Source of the DNA: Streptomyces alfalfae
GTDB lineage: Bacteria; Actinomycetota; Actinomycetes; Streptomycetales; Streptomycetaceae
Assembly (NCBI RefSeq): GCF_004127445.1
Contig: NZ_QEXM01000050.1
Coordinates: 1 to 64,000 of the forward strand
DNA: 64,000 nt
Direction: 5' to 3'
Shown: piece after piece, positions 26,891 through 34,999 of the stretch
Position numbering within the stretch: the stretch's first letter is position 1
Layout: the number at the start of each line of letters is the position of its first letter
Made by a program: the position numbers and the translations under genes
Notes under the pieces: generated by a model
What the model was told of the DNA's origin: nothing
Database searches by the model: none
What the model saw: only the letters and a program-made list of their open reading frames with translations

Positions 26891-27696
26891 CGAAGCTCGT
26901 CGCCAGCGACCTCGACCGCACGCTCATCTACTCCACCGCCGCGCTGGGCCTGACCATGCCCGACGCCGAGGCGCCGCGACTGCTCTGCGTCGAGGTGTAC
27001 GAGGGCAAGCCCCTGTCGTACGTCACCGAGACCGCCGCCGGGCTCCTCACCGACTTGGGCGGGGCCTCGGTCTTCGTGCCGACCACCACGCGGACCCGGG
27101 AGCAGTACCGGCGGGTGCACCTGCCGGGGCCCCCGCCCCGCTTCGCCATCTGCGCCAACGGCGGGCACATCCTCGTCGACGGCGTCTCCGACCGGGACTG
27201 GCAGGCGCGCGTCACCCGTCGCCTCGCGGACGAGTGCGCCTCGCTCGACGAAGTGCGCGCGCATCTCGTGCGGACCGCCGACCCGGCCTGGCTGCTCAAG
27301 GAGCGCGTAGCCGAGGACCTCTTCGCCTACCTCGTCGTCGAGCGCGCCCTGCTGCCGGACCAGTGGGTCAAGGAACTCGCACAGTGGGCGGGGGAGCGCG
27401 GCTGGACGGTGTCCTTGCAGGGCCGCAAGCTGTACGTCGTGCCGGCGCCGCTCACCAAGAGCGCGGCCGTCCGGGAGGTCGCGCGGCGGGTCGACGCCTC
27501 GGAGGTCCTCACCGCGGGGGACTCCTTGCTGGACGCGGACCTGCTCCTCGCCGGTGACCGCTCCTGGCGGCCCGGCCACGGGGAGCTGGCCGACACGGGG
27601 TTCACCGTTCCCGGCCTCACGGTGCTCCCCGAGCGGGGCGTCGCCGCGGGGGAGGCGATCCTCCGGGCGTTCCTCCGGGAGGGGGAGCGGAGCTAG
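26887..27696 (+). CDS. HAD family phosphatase of the Ter biosynthetic operon
   Basis: A 269-residue HAD hydrolase. Motif I is SDLDRTL with nucleophile D8 and D10, and motif IV is AGDSLLDADLL. The cap between them places it with the Cof/sucrose-phosphatase-like branch. The GTG start overlaps the preceding TGA (GTGA at 26887-26890), so it is translationally coupled to the PRTase fusion. In the proposed pathway it would dephosphorylate the nucleotide product; the substrate is inferred from context alone. Confidence 0.9.
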   Translation: MTKLVASDLDRTLIYSTAALGLTMPDAEAPRLLCVEVYEGKPLSYVTETAAGLLTDLGGASVFVPTTTRTREQYRRVHLPGPPPRFAICANGGHILVDGVSDRDWQARVTRRLADECASLDEVRAHLVRTADPAWLLKERVAEDLFAYLVVERALLPDQWVKELAQWAGERGWTVSLQGRKLYVVPAPLTKSAAVREVARRVDASEVLTAGDSLLDADLLLAGDRSWRPGHGELADTGFTVPGLTVLPERGVAAGEAILRAFLREGERS

Positions 27697-27705
27697 CCTG
27701 TGGCC

Positions 27706-27924
27706 ATGCCTCGTTATGAATTCCGTTGCCGGTCCTGTGGGGACACCTTCGAAGTCAGCCGACCGATGGCGCGGTCCGCCGATCCCGCCGAGTGCCCTGC
27801 CGGGCACGGGGACACGGTGCGCTTGCTCTCCACGGTGGCCGTGGGGGGCCAGTCGTCGGCCTCCGCGGGCCCGCAGGGCGGCGGCGGGGGCGGTGGGTGC
27901 TGTGGCGGGGGCTGCTGTGGCTGA
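27706..27924 (+). CDS. FmdB-type zinc ribbon protein
   Basis: A 72-residue protein with an N-terminal single zinc ribbon: C8 and C11 (CRSCG) with C30 and H34 (CPAGHG) as probable ligands. It matches the FmdB/CxxC_CXXC_SSSS regulatory family. The tail is Gly/Cys-rich (GGGGGGGCCGGGCCG). It begins 9 nt after the HAD stop, so it may be the last gene of the Ter operon, although this family is widespread and its role is unknown. Confidence 0.85.
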   Translation: MPRYEFRCRSCGDTFEVSRPMARSADPAECPAGHGDTVRLLSTVAVGGQSSASAGPQGGGGGGGCCGGGCCG

Positions 27925-28005
27925 CGGGGCGTAGGGGCCCGTCCGTCGGCCGCGGGTCCGGTCGTGGCCGGTGGCGCCCTTGCCCGCGCCTCTCGCGGGC
28001 CCGTC

Positions 28006-28944
28006 TCAGCGGACCACCGTGCCCGGGCCCGCGCCCAGCAGGTCCAGTTCCGCTCGTGTCGGCGCGCCCTCCCAGTCGCCGCGGGAGGCCACGGCGAAGG
28101 CGCCCGTGGTGACCGCCCGGTCCAGGCGGGCCGCCGCGGCCGCGCCGTCCAGGAGCGCGGACAGGTACCCCGCCACGAACGCGTCGCCCGCGCCCACCGC
28201 GTCCACCGGGCGCACCTCGCGCGCCAGGGAGCGCAGTTCGCCCTCCGCGGTGTGCAGCGTCGCGCCGGCCGCGCCCAGCTTGACCACGATCTCGCGCACC
28301 CCCTCGGCCAGGAGGCGCTTCGGCGTGGCCTCCGGCAGGCACAGGGGGAGTTCGTCGTCCGAGGCGATGAGCACGTCGACGTACGGGACCCAGTCCCGCA
28401 GCTCGGCCGTGGCCTCCTCCGCGGTCCACAGGCGTGAGCGGTGGTTGACGTCGAGGCAGACCTCCGTGCCGTGTGCGCGGGCCAGGCGCAGCGCGGTGCG
28501 GCAGGCCTCCGCCGCCGAGGGGCCGAGCGCCGGGGTGATGCCCGTGAGGTGCAGCACGCGCGGCGCGCCCGCGGCGAACGCGGCCTCGACCGACGCCGGG
28601 GAGAGCCGGGACCCCGCGGAGCCCGCGCGGTAGTAGTGCACGCGGGTCACCTCCGGCAGCCGCGGCTCGAAGAGGATCAGGCCCGTCGGCGCGCCCTCGT
28701 CCCGCGTCGCCGCGGTCACGTCGACGCCCTCGGCGCGCAGCGTCCGCAGGACCAGTTCACCGGCCTCGTCGGCGCCGACCGCGCCCGCCCAGCGGACGGC
28801 GTGGCCGAGGCGGGCCAGGCCGATCGCCACATTGGACTCGGCGCCCGCGACGGACACGTCCATCGAGCCGCCCAGCTTGAGGGGGCCGCCGCCGCGCAGC
28901 GCCATCATCGTCTCGCCGAAGGTGAGGACCTCGGGCGCGCTCAT
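28006..28944 (-). CDS. kdgK: PfkB family sugar kinase, probable 2-keto-3-deoxygluconate kinase
   Basis: A ribokinase-fold kinase of 312 residues. GGSMDVSVAGAESNVAIGLARLG-type N-terminal sequence and the C-terminal DAVGAGDAFVAGYL (PfkB signature 2, catalytic Asp in GAGD) are clear. It overlaps the KDPG aldolase start by 4 nt (28941-28944), which strongly supports KDG as the substrate: phosphorylation to KDPG, then cleavage to pyruvate and glyceraldehyde 3-phosphate. No regulator or dehydrogenase of the pathway is adjacent. Confidence 0.88.
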   Translation of the reverse strand: MSAPEVLTFGETMMALRGGGPLKLGGSMDVSVAGAESNVAIGLARLGHAVRWAGAVGADEAGELVLRTLRAEGVDVTAATRDEGAPTGLILFEPRLPEVTRVHYYRAGSAGSRLSPASVEAAFAAGAPRVLHLTGITPALGPSAAEACRTALRLARAHGTEVCLDVNHRSRLWTAEEATAELRDWVPYVDVLIASDDELPLCLPEATPKRLLAEGVREIVVKLGAAGATLHTAEGELRSLAREVRPVDAVGAGDAFVAGYLSALLDGAAAAARLDRAVTTGAFAVASRGDWEGAPTRAELDLLGAGPGTVVR

Positions 28945-29591
28945 CGGCCGGCCTCCGTGCCGGCGGCGACCTTCACGAACTCCGCTGCCCGGGCGCGCAG
29001 CCCCGCCAGGTCGCCGCCGTCCGCCGCGTCCCCGACCAGCGGCGACCCCACGCCCACCGCGACCGCCCCGAGCTTCAGGTACGCCTCGGCCGCCGCCGCG
29101 TCCACCCCGCCGACCGGCACGAACGGCGTACGGGGGAAGGGGCCGCGCAGGGCCTTGAGGTAGGCGGGGCCGCCCATCGCGGAGGCGGGGAAGATCTTCA
29201 GGGCGGTGACGCCCGCGGCCTCCGCGGCGATCACGTCGGTGGGGGTGAGGACACCGCCGAGTACCGGCAGACCGAGCCGCGCCGCCTCCTCGGAGCCCGC
29301 GCCGAGGCCGGGCGTCACGATGAGGTTGGCGCCCGCTTCGGCCGCCAGGCGGGCGTCCTGCGCGGTGAGCACGGTGCCCGCGCCGAGCCAGGCGGCGGGG
29401 CCGAGTTCGGCGCGGGCCCTGCGGAGCACGTCCAGCGCGTCGGCGCCGCTGAGGGAGACCTCGACGAGCGGTACCCCGGCCTCGGCGAGTGTCATGACCG
29501 TACGGAAGGAGGCGTCCGGGTCGCTGCCGCGCACGATGGCGACGAGGCGTTCCGCCCGGAGAGCGGCGGGGAAATCGAGCACGTCGAACAT
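28941..29591 (-). CDS. eda: KDPG/KHG aldolase
   Basis: A class I aldolase of 216 residues, trimeric TIM barrel by family. E44 in VEVSLSG, the phosphate-binding GAGTVL (70-75) and the Schiff-base lysine K132 in ALKIFPAS are all present. It cleaves 2-keto-3-deoxy-6-phosphogluconate to pyruvate and glyceraldehyde 3-phosphate. It is first in a two-gene operon with the kinase. Gene length and start at 29591 match the family. Confidence 0.92.
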   Translation of the reverse strand: MFDVLDFPAALRAERLVAIVRGSDPDASFRTVMTLAEAGVPLVEVSLSGADALDVLRRARAELGPAAWLGAGTVLTAQDARLAAEAGANLIVTPGLGAGSEEAARLGLPVLGGVLTPTDVIAAEAAGVTALKIFPASAMGGPAYLKALRGPFPRTPFVPVGGVDAAAAEAYLKLGAVAVGVGSPLVGDAADGGDLAGLRARAAEFVKVAAGTEAGR

Positions 29592-29701
29592 GGCCCCAGG
29601 CTCGCACAGGGGGTGGGCCGGGGGTCGGCCGGGGCGTGCGCCCGCGCCCCGGCGCGCTGCCCCCCAGGGGCGAGGGCCGGTCAGGCGCGCTGCGGGCCCC
29701 C

Positions 29702-29763
29702 CGTCAGGGCAGTCTCAGGCGCCCTGCTGCCGCGTCAGGGCAGGCTCAGGCGCCCTGCCCCCG
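29702..29763. repeat. 31-bp tandem duplication spanning a stop codon
   Basis: Units at 29702-29732 and 29733-29763 agree at 28 of 31 positions. The second unit contains the last codons and stop (29746-29748) of the minus-strand coiled-coil gene; the first is a copy of that gene end in non-coding DNA. Confidence 0.85.
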
Positions 29764-31242
29764 CTCCTCCCGGATCTGCGCCACCACGCGGGCCACCGTC
29801 GAGCGGACCTCCTCGGTCTCGGTGAGGAAGTGCCAGTAGTCGGGGTGACGGCCCTCCAGGGACGAGACCGCGCGGTCCAGGCGGGCCACGGAGTCGTCGA
29901 GGGGGCGGGCGTGCCGCGGCTCGGGGGTCTGGCGGCCCGCCATCGCCAGGCGCTGCGCGTCCCGGATCGCGAAGCGGGTGCGCTCGATCTCCTGCTGCGG
30001 GTCCTTGGAGACGGCGTTGAGCCGCCGCAGCCGGTCACCGGCGGCCGAGACCGCCTCGTCGGTGTTGTTCAGCAGGGCGCGGACCGTGGAGAGCAGGGCC
30101 GTGGCGTCCGGCCAGTGCTGCTCGTCACGGGCCTGCTGGGCCTCCTTCAGCTTCGTCTCCGCCTGGCGCACGCTCTCTCCGGCCTGGTCGGGGACGCGTT
30201 GCAGGTCCTCCCAGCACGCGAGGGCGAACCGGCGGCGCAGCTCGCTGAGGATCGGCTCCACCTGGCCGCTGCGGGTGGTCAGGGCCTGCGCCCTGGTCCG
30301 CAGCGACACCAGCCGCCGGTCGATCTCGGCGGCGCGCTCGGGCAGCCGCTCGGCCTCGGCGCGCACGGCCTCGGCGTCGCGCAGCACGCGGTCGGCGCGC
30401 TGGAGCGTCTCCGGTACGCCGTGCTGTCCCGCGCCCTGGTTCAGCTTGGTCAGCTCGGGGGCGAGGGCGGCGAGCCGGGCCGCCAGGTCGTCGGCGCGCA
30501 GGCCCGCCGCGCGTACCGCGTCCAGGGCGTTGCTCGCGGCGAGCAGCGTCTGGCGGGCCCGCTCCACGGCCGGGGCGAGCCGGGCGAGCTGGGTCTCCGC
30601 CTTGTCGAGCAGCGGGCCGAGCCCCTGCCGGAAGCGCTCCAGCTCGTCCTTGACCTTGGTCAGCTCGTCCTTGGCGCGGGTCAGTTCGGTCCGCGCGCTG
30701 GCCGCGACGGACGCGTCGAGGTCGTCGCGGTCGAGGTCGTGGGCGTCCACCGCGCCGATGTACTGGTGGCTGGCCTCGTCGATGCGCCGCCCGAGCGTCT
30801 CGAAGTCGGACACGGCGCGCCGGGCCCCGGACGAGGAGTCCACGGCGACGATCGTCTCGATGGAGATCCGCAGGTCGCGCTGGGCGGTGTCCAGCTCGTA
30901 GAAGGCGGCGGCAGCGGCGTCCTTGGCGGCCTGCGCCTCCGCGCGCACGCTCTCGCCGCGCCCGCCGAACCACCGCCGGGTGCCGCCCCCGGCGAACGCG
31001 GCCGGGGCGGTGACGGCGAGCAGGGGCAGCGGCAGGAGGACGAGGGTGAGGACGTCACGCAGACCCGCCGCGAAGCGGCTACGCCCGGGCCGCCCGGGCC
31101 GCCCGCAGCGGCCCGGCCGAACGCTTCCGATGGTGTGCGGGGCGCGTACCGCGCCACTCCCGGCCGATGCCTTCCGCCCTGTCGCCCCGCTCTCGCTCCC
31201 CGCTTGGTCCGGTGTGTACGGCTGCCACGGTGTCGCCGTCAC
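29746..31242 (-). CDS. Membrane-associated coiled-coil protein, unknown function
   Basis: A 498-residue protein I cannot assign to a named family. After a 60-residue basic, Gly/Pro-rich lead comes one hydrophobic segment (VLTLVLLPLPLLAVTAPAAFA), which may be a late signal peptide or an anchor. The rest is rich in Ala, Leu, Arg and Glu with heptad character over about 100-470, predicting long helical coiled coils. It probably forms an extracytoplasmic or membrane-bound rod. The GTG at 31242 has GGGAGAGG upstream. It stands alone between eda and tRNA-Val. Confidence 0.75.
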   Translation of the reverse strand: MTATPWQPYTPDQAGSESGATGRKASAGSGAVRAPHTIGSVRPGRCGRPGRPGRSRFAAGLRDVLTLVLLPLPLLAVTAPAAFAGGGTRRWFGGRGESVRAEAQAAKDAAAAAFYELDTAQRDLRISIETIVAVDSSSGARRAVSDFETLGRRIDEASHQYIGAVDAHDLDRDDLDASVAASARTELTRAKDELTKVKDELERFRQGLGPLLDKAETQLARLAPAVERARQTLLAASNALDAVRAAGLRADDLAARLAALAPELTKLNQGAGQHGVPETLQRADRVLRDAEAVRAEAERLPERAAEIDRRLVSLRTRAQALTTRSGQVEPILSELRRRFALACWEDLQRVPDQAGESVRQAETKLKEAQQARDEQHWPDATALLSTVRALLNNTDEAVSAAGDRLRRLNAVSKDPQQEIERTRFAIRDAQRLAMAGRQTPEPRHARPLDDSVARLDRAVSSLEGRHPDYWHFLTETEEVRSTVARVVAQIREERGQGA

Positions 31243-31397
31243 AATCCCTCTCCCGTGCTGTCATCGGCCCTGCCCCGGAGTCACATTCTCCCACCGGTCA
31301 GAGACGAACACACGGGCCGGTCAGTTCGCTCCGCGCACGATTGATTCCCCCGCTGCCGCCCCGAGCGACCCCACGGCACCGGGCCCGCCCAACGGGT

Positions 31398-31428
31398 TTG
31401 CGGGGCACCACCTGCGGCAGGGTAGGCT
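31398..31428 (+). promoter_or_regulatory. Probable promoter of tRNA-Val
   Basis: TTGCGG (31398-31403) and TAGGCT (31423-31428) are separated by 19 bp and lie 14 bp before the mature tRNA 5' end. The elements fit the vegetative sigma factor with a slightly long spacer. Confidence 0.5.
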
Positions 31429-31441
31429 GTCCACTCGTCCC

Positions 31442-31513
31442 GGGCGCGTAGCTCAGGGGTAGAGCGCCTCCCTTACAAGGAGGATGTCGGCGGTTCGAAA
31501 CCGTCCGCGCCCA
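31442..31513 (+). tRNA. tRNA-Val (anticodon UAC)
   Basis: A complete cloverleaf of 72 nt can be drawn. The acceptor GGGCGCG (31442-31448) pairs with CGCGCCC (31506-31512), followed by discriminator A. The D arm contains AGCTCAGGGGTAGAGC. The anticodon stem CCTCC/GGAGG encloses CTTACAA, giving anticodon TAC for valine. The T loop is TTCGAAA. The CCA end is not encoded. A long hairpin follows. Confidence 0.95.
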
Positions 31514-31525
31514 CCGGGTCAGAAC

Positions 31526-31565
31526 GACGGAGCCCCGTGCCGAGTGATCGGTACGGGGCTCCGTC
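31526..31565 (+). terminator. 18-bp-stem hairpin after tRNA-Val
   Basis: GACGGAGCCCCGTGCCGA (31526-31543) pairs with 31548-31565 around GTGA, with a single G-U pair. It ends the tRNA transcript. Confidence 0.88.
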
Positions 31566-31620
31566 GCTTCCCGCCTCGGCGTACGGGCGTCGGGCGAGCG
31601 AGGCCCCGGCGAGTAAGAAC

Positions 31621-31890
31621 TCAGCGGCCGCTGTCCGGATGTGTTCGGCGGTATCTGCGGTCCCAGCGTTCCTGGCGTTCCTTGCGGAGGCGGTAGTCGC
31701 GGTACGTCTTGGGGAGGCCTGACCCTCCGCCGCGCGGGCCGGAGGGCTTCATGGTCCTTGCGGGCTTGCCGCCGACCTCGTGGGACCGCAGTACGTAGAA
31801 GGCGAGCGCCGCCGCGCCGAGCCACAGGATGGGCTGGCCGAAGCCCAGGCCGATCAGGGCCAGGATCGCGATGAGGATCAGGACATTCAC
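31621..31890 (-). CDS. Small membrane protein with basic C-terminal tail
   Basis: An 89-residue protein of unknown function. Two hydrophobic stretches (LILIAILALIGLGF and ILWLGAAALAFYVL) are followed by a strongly basic soluble tail (YRDYRLRKERQERWDRRYRR). The pattern suggests a small integral membrane protein with a cytoplasmic, nucleic-acid- or lipid-headgroup-binding tail. The ATG at 31890 begins directly at the hydrophobic segment. Confidence 0.7.
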   Translation of the reverse strand: MNVLILIAILALIGLGFGQPILWLGAAALAFYVLRSHEVGGKPARTMKPSGPRGGGSGLPKTYRDYRLRKERQERWDRRYRRTHPDSGR

Positions 31891-31961
31891 GGCTGCACCT
31901 CCGCGGCCGACGGGCCTGTGCGCGCCGGTCAGGGGGAGTCAACGCCCGCCGTTCCCCCCTG

Positions 31962-32321
31962 TCAATGGCCTGGCGGCGGGGAGTCGTCCGGCGTCCCGTG
32001 GACGTGTTTGAGGCGGGCTCTCGCGGTGACCGCGTCGGGGCCCGAGACCTGTTCCCAGTAGCGGTGGCAGGTCACGGAGACCGCCAACTCCCGCTCCCGC
32101 GCGCGCAGTTTCTCGACCTCGGCCTGTTCGTCCGCGGTCCAGCCGGGCGACGCGGGCCGCTCCACGCTGCGCCAGCCGCCGGTGTCGCTGAAGCCGTCGA
32201 GCGGCTCCACCGACCAGGGGAGGCGTTTGAGCAGCGCCAGGAGTTCGGAGCGGACCTGGTGCAGTTCCTCCTGGGCGGCGAGGAGGTCGCCAGGGAAGTC
32301 ATGGGATGGGGATGGAGGCAC
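31962..32321 (-). CDS. Hypothetical protein, helical
   Basis: A soluble 119-residue protein without a recognised family. A helical N-terminal half (LLAAQEELHQVRSELLALLK) and a helix with WTADEQAEVEKLRARERELA are visible. The sequence HRYWEQVSGPDAVTARARLKHVHG resembles a common Streptomyces hypothetical that often lies beside small helper genes. The GTG start at 32321 has an AGGAG element somewhat too far upstream (12 nt). Confidence 0.65.
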   Translation of the reverse strand: MPPSPSHDFPGDLLAAQEELHQVRSELLALLKRLPWSVEPLDGFSDTGGWRSVERPASPGWTADEQAEVEKLRARERELAVSVTCHRYWEQVSGPDAVTARARLKHVHGTPDDSPPPGH

Positions 32322-32483
32322 ACCGTAATGGTACTCCTGTTCGAATTAGGTGTGCGAGTGATACCAGGGGTCGGCTGATACCGGGGTTCCGGGGTTCCTG
32401 GATTCGGCTTCGGCGAGGGGCGTTCCGTTGGCGGTGGTGGCGAGCGGCGGGTGCCGGGCGGGGCGTGGTGGCAAGCTGGAGGC

Positions 32484-32705
32484 ATGTGCCGAAGCATCAA
32501 GACGCTGCGTCCGCCCGCCATCCCCGAGGACGCCACCGAGGAGGAGATCCGGGCCGCGGCGCTGCAGTACGTACGCAAGGTCTCCGGGTTCCGCGCCCCC
32601 GCCGCGCACAACCGCGAGGTCTTCGACCGGGCCGTCGACGCCGTGGCCGAGGCGACCGCGGAACTCCTCGCCGGTCTTGAGGTGCGCGGGGCGCGGGCCT
32701 CCTAA
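32484..32705 (+). CDS. DUF2277 family protein
   Basis: A 73-residue protein with the diagnostic start MCRSIKTLRPPAIPEDATEE and body YVRKVSGFRAPAAHNREVFD. The function of DUF2277 is unknown. The start is fixed by family conservation, yet the GGAGG ribosome site (32478-32482) lies just one base before the ATG, which is too close for normal use; the message may be leaderless or start differently. It converges on dedA with 37 bp between. Confidence 0.87.
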   Translation: MCRSIKTLRPPAIPEDATEEEIRAAALQYVRKVSGFRAPAAHNREVFDRAVDAVAEATAELLAGLEVRGARAS

Positions 32706-32742
32706 ACCCCTGTGATTCGGAGGGGCCCTGTTCGCCGCCGGG

Positions 32743-33357
32743 TCAGCTTCCGGCGGTCGCCGCGGGCCGGCGCACCAGGAACGCCGCCCCCGCCCCCGCC
32801 GCGACCAGCGCGAGCGCCGAGACCCCCGTGGCCAGCCACGTCGCGCCGAGCCACTGGCCGCCGAAGTAGCCGAGGGCCACGCTGTAGCCCGCCCAGGCCA
32901 GGCCGGCCAGCACGGACCACGGGAGGAAGTCGCGGAGCCTGCGGTGGGCCGCGCCCGCGCCGAGGGAGACGATCGAGCGGCCCGCGGGCGCGAAGCGGGC
33001 GATGACGAACAGGATGCCGCCGCCCCGCGAGAGCGCCGCACCGAGCTTCGCCTGCGCGGAGGTCAGCCGGCGGGAGCGGGCGATGGCGCGCTCCAGGCGT
33101 TCGCCGCCGCGCCACGCCAGGCGGAACGCCGCCATGTCGCCGAGTACGGACGCCGTCGCCGCGCTGAGCGTCAGGAGCAGGATGTCGGGGACGTTGTGCG
33201 GCACCCGGCCCGTGCCGGCCGCTGCCGCCGCCGTCGCCGACATGATGACGAGGACGCCGCTCGGCAGGACGGGCAAGAAGACGTCGAAGAGGACGGACAG
33301 GGCCACGACCGCGTAGATCCATGGACTGCCGGTCAGCGCGCCCACACTCTCCAGCAC
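32743..33357 (-). CDS. DedA/SNARE-associated family membrane protein
   Basis: A 204-residue inner-membrane protein with about five hydrophobic segments. FLPVLPSGVLVI near the N terminus and RFAPAGRSIVSLGAGAAH match the DedA pattern of conserved Pro and Arg. DedA proteins act in membrane homeostasis, and some are undecaprenyl-phosphate or phospholipid translocases; which one applies here is not known. The GTG at 33357 gives the expected length. Confidence 0.85.
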   Translation of the reverse strand: MLESVGALTGSPWIYAVVALSVLFDVFLPVLPSGVLVIMSATAAAAAGTGRVPHNVPDILLLTLSAATASVLGDMAAFRLAWRGGERLERAIARSRRLTSAQAKLGAALSRGGGILFVIARFAPAGRSIVSLGAGAAHRRLRDFLPWSVLAGLAWAGYSVALGYFGGQWLGATWLATGVSALALVAAGAGAAFLVRRPAATAGS

Positions 33358-33536
33358 AACGACTCCCCGTGACTCCCCGGACGGCAGCGGTTGCCGCTGT
33401 GTCGCGGGGAACGGCAGGGGCGGCCTGATGACAGCTCTACAGCGTACGCCGCGCGCGCCGCCGATGATCCACTGGGGCCCGGATGCCCCCGGATGTCCGT
33501 CATCCGGCGTTCCCCCGGGTGTCGCCGCCCGGGGAC

Positions 33537-33581
33537 GGCGACGCCCTCTCCTTACCGCGTGCGGAAGGAGAGGGCGTCGCC
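33537..33581 (-). terminator. 17-bp-stem terminator of the doxX gene
   Basis: GGCGACGCCCTCTCCTT (33537-33553) pairs perfectly with AAGGAGAGGGCGTCGCC (33565-33581) around an 11-nt loop, 8 bp beyond the doxX stop on the minus strand. Confidence 0.85.
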
Positions 33582-33588
33582 GAGTCGG

Positions 33589-34041
33589 TCAGGCGGCGAC
33601 CGGCGTGCGCTCCGAGGCCTTGTCGGCCTCGCTCGCGCCGCGCCCGGCGAAGAGCCGGTCGAGGCCGAACGCGCCGGAGCCGGTGAAGACGAACAGCAGC
33701 ATCGCCCAGCAGAACATCGCCGAGGCCTCGCCGCCGTTCTCCATGGGCCACAGGGCCTCCGGCTGGTGGACCTTGAAGTAGGCGTAGGCCATCGAGCCGG
33801 ACGCGACGAACGCCGCGGCGCGCGTGCCGAGGCCGAGGAGGACCAGAGAGCCGCCGACGAGCTGGATCACCGCCGCGTACCAGCCGGGCCACGTGCCGGC
33901 GTCGATGGTGCCGCCGCTGCCGGACGCACCGCCGAGGACGCCGAAGAGGGACGCGGCGCCGTGGCAGGCGAAGAGCAGGCCCACGACTATGCGGAACAGG
34001 CCGATGGCGTAGGGCTGGGCGCTGTTGAGACGTCCAGTCAT
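33589..34041 (-). CDS. DoxX family membrane protein
   Basis: A 150-residue, four-helix membrane protein of the DoxX family. GLFRIVVGLLFACHGAASLFG opens the first helix, and LVLLGLGTRAAAFVASGSMAYAYF the third. DoxX proteins occur in thiosulfate oxidation and redox-stress complexes, but the family is broad and no catalytic site is known. A well-formed promoter with a palindrome in its spacer lies just upstream (34090-34119), implying repression or induction by a dedicated regulator outside the adjacent genes. Confidence 0.87.
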   Translation of the reverse strand: MTGRLNSAQPYAIGLFRIVVGLLFACHGAASLFGVLGGASGSGGTIDAGTWPGWYAAVIQLVGGSLVLLGLGTRAAAFVASGSMAYAYFKVHQPEALWPMENGGEASAMFCWAMLLFVFTGSGAFGLDRLFAGRGASEADKASERTPVAA

Positions 34042-34089
34042 GGTGGGGGACTCCTTCGGTCAAGGGGGACGGAACCGAGCGGAGGCCCA

Positions 34090-34119
34090 AGATTAGGCGC
34101 ACCTAATTAGTGCTTGCAA
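34090..34119 (-). promoter_or_regulatory. doxX promoter with spacer palindrome
   Basis: On the minus strand TTGCAA (34114-34119) and TAATCT (34090-34095) are 18 bp apart. ATTAGG (34092-34097) and CCTAAT (34102-34107) form an inverted repeat covering the -10. The arm spacing of 4 bp differs from DtxR/IdeR iron boxes. Confidence 0.6.
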
Positions 34120-34999
34120 GTTCAACATTCGGTCATGCGGGGCTTCCGCTTCCAGCGCGGGCGGGGGGCGGGGCGGCGTCCCGGAAGTCGAGATGGGCGT
34201 GTCCGGTGCGACGCCGCGCCACCGTTCCCCGTCCCGTGGCGCGGCCCGCCTCGGGCTCGGCTCCGGTGTCGGCGGCGGTCACCCAGCGCACCCCGCGCGG
34301 GAGCGGCCCGGTGTGTGAACCAACGTGTATGGCAACAACCTTGATGATCTATCAGGTGGTGGAAGCGCGCCGTGGCGTCCGGTCGGTCCGGGGCGTGATC
34401 GTCGATGAGGGAGGGGCCGCGAGGGGCCGTCACGGTGAGTCGCGCGAGCGGCTCCTCCGGGGCGCGGCGGGCCGGCGGCTCGCGTGGTCGAGGGCCTTGG
34501 CCGAGGGGCCCATACGCGCCTGTGGCCGTCGTGCCGACGAAGATCGTGACGTACGTCCCACCGTTCGCGCCGTGCTCGCGCTCCATGGGCCGGAGTCGGC
34601 CGGAACGCCCGCTTGCCGATCGGCCCGCCATGTCTCCGGGCCCCCGGCGCCACCCCGGTCGAGGGCGACCGCCGCGCCGAACGGGGGAAGGCGCCGGGAG
34701 GCATGTGTCAGTGGCTGGGGCGCGAGCCCGCGGGGCGCCGACGAGGCCCGTGTCCGACCGGCCTGCGCAGTGCTTCTCCCAGGTCACGCGGTACGGCGAA
34801 CACGGCACCTAGCGGCTGCGCGCCACCGTCCGGCAAGGTCCGCCAGGGGCGGTCGGCGCGAACGCCTCGGTGCCGGCGTCGCGGCGTCCCGGGGCCCGGC
34901 GAGACCTCGCAGGGCGAGAACGCCGTAGCCCGCCCGTGCGGCAGCGGTCGGCAGGGGCGACGCCTGGACGTACGGAATCGGCACCTCTACGGGGCCCAC
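34120..34999. other. Gene-poor stretch before the minisatellite
   Basis: No recognisable gene, RNA or domain was found on either strand, although several GC-rich frames are open. A short AT-richer patch at 34315-34365 contains AACCTTGATGATCTATCAGG and stands out from its surroundings; its role is unknown. Confidence 0.4.

Noticed and set aside
34092..34107. DtxR/IdeR-type iron box upstream of doxX
   Set aside because: The arms resemble TTAGG/CCTAA but are only 4 bp apart instead of about 9, so the 19-bp iron-box geometry is not met.
34110..34928. Open frames on plus and minus strands before the minisatellite
   Set aside because: Arg/Gly/Pro-rich translations with no family features and no initiation signal; typical of high-GC antisense openness.
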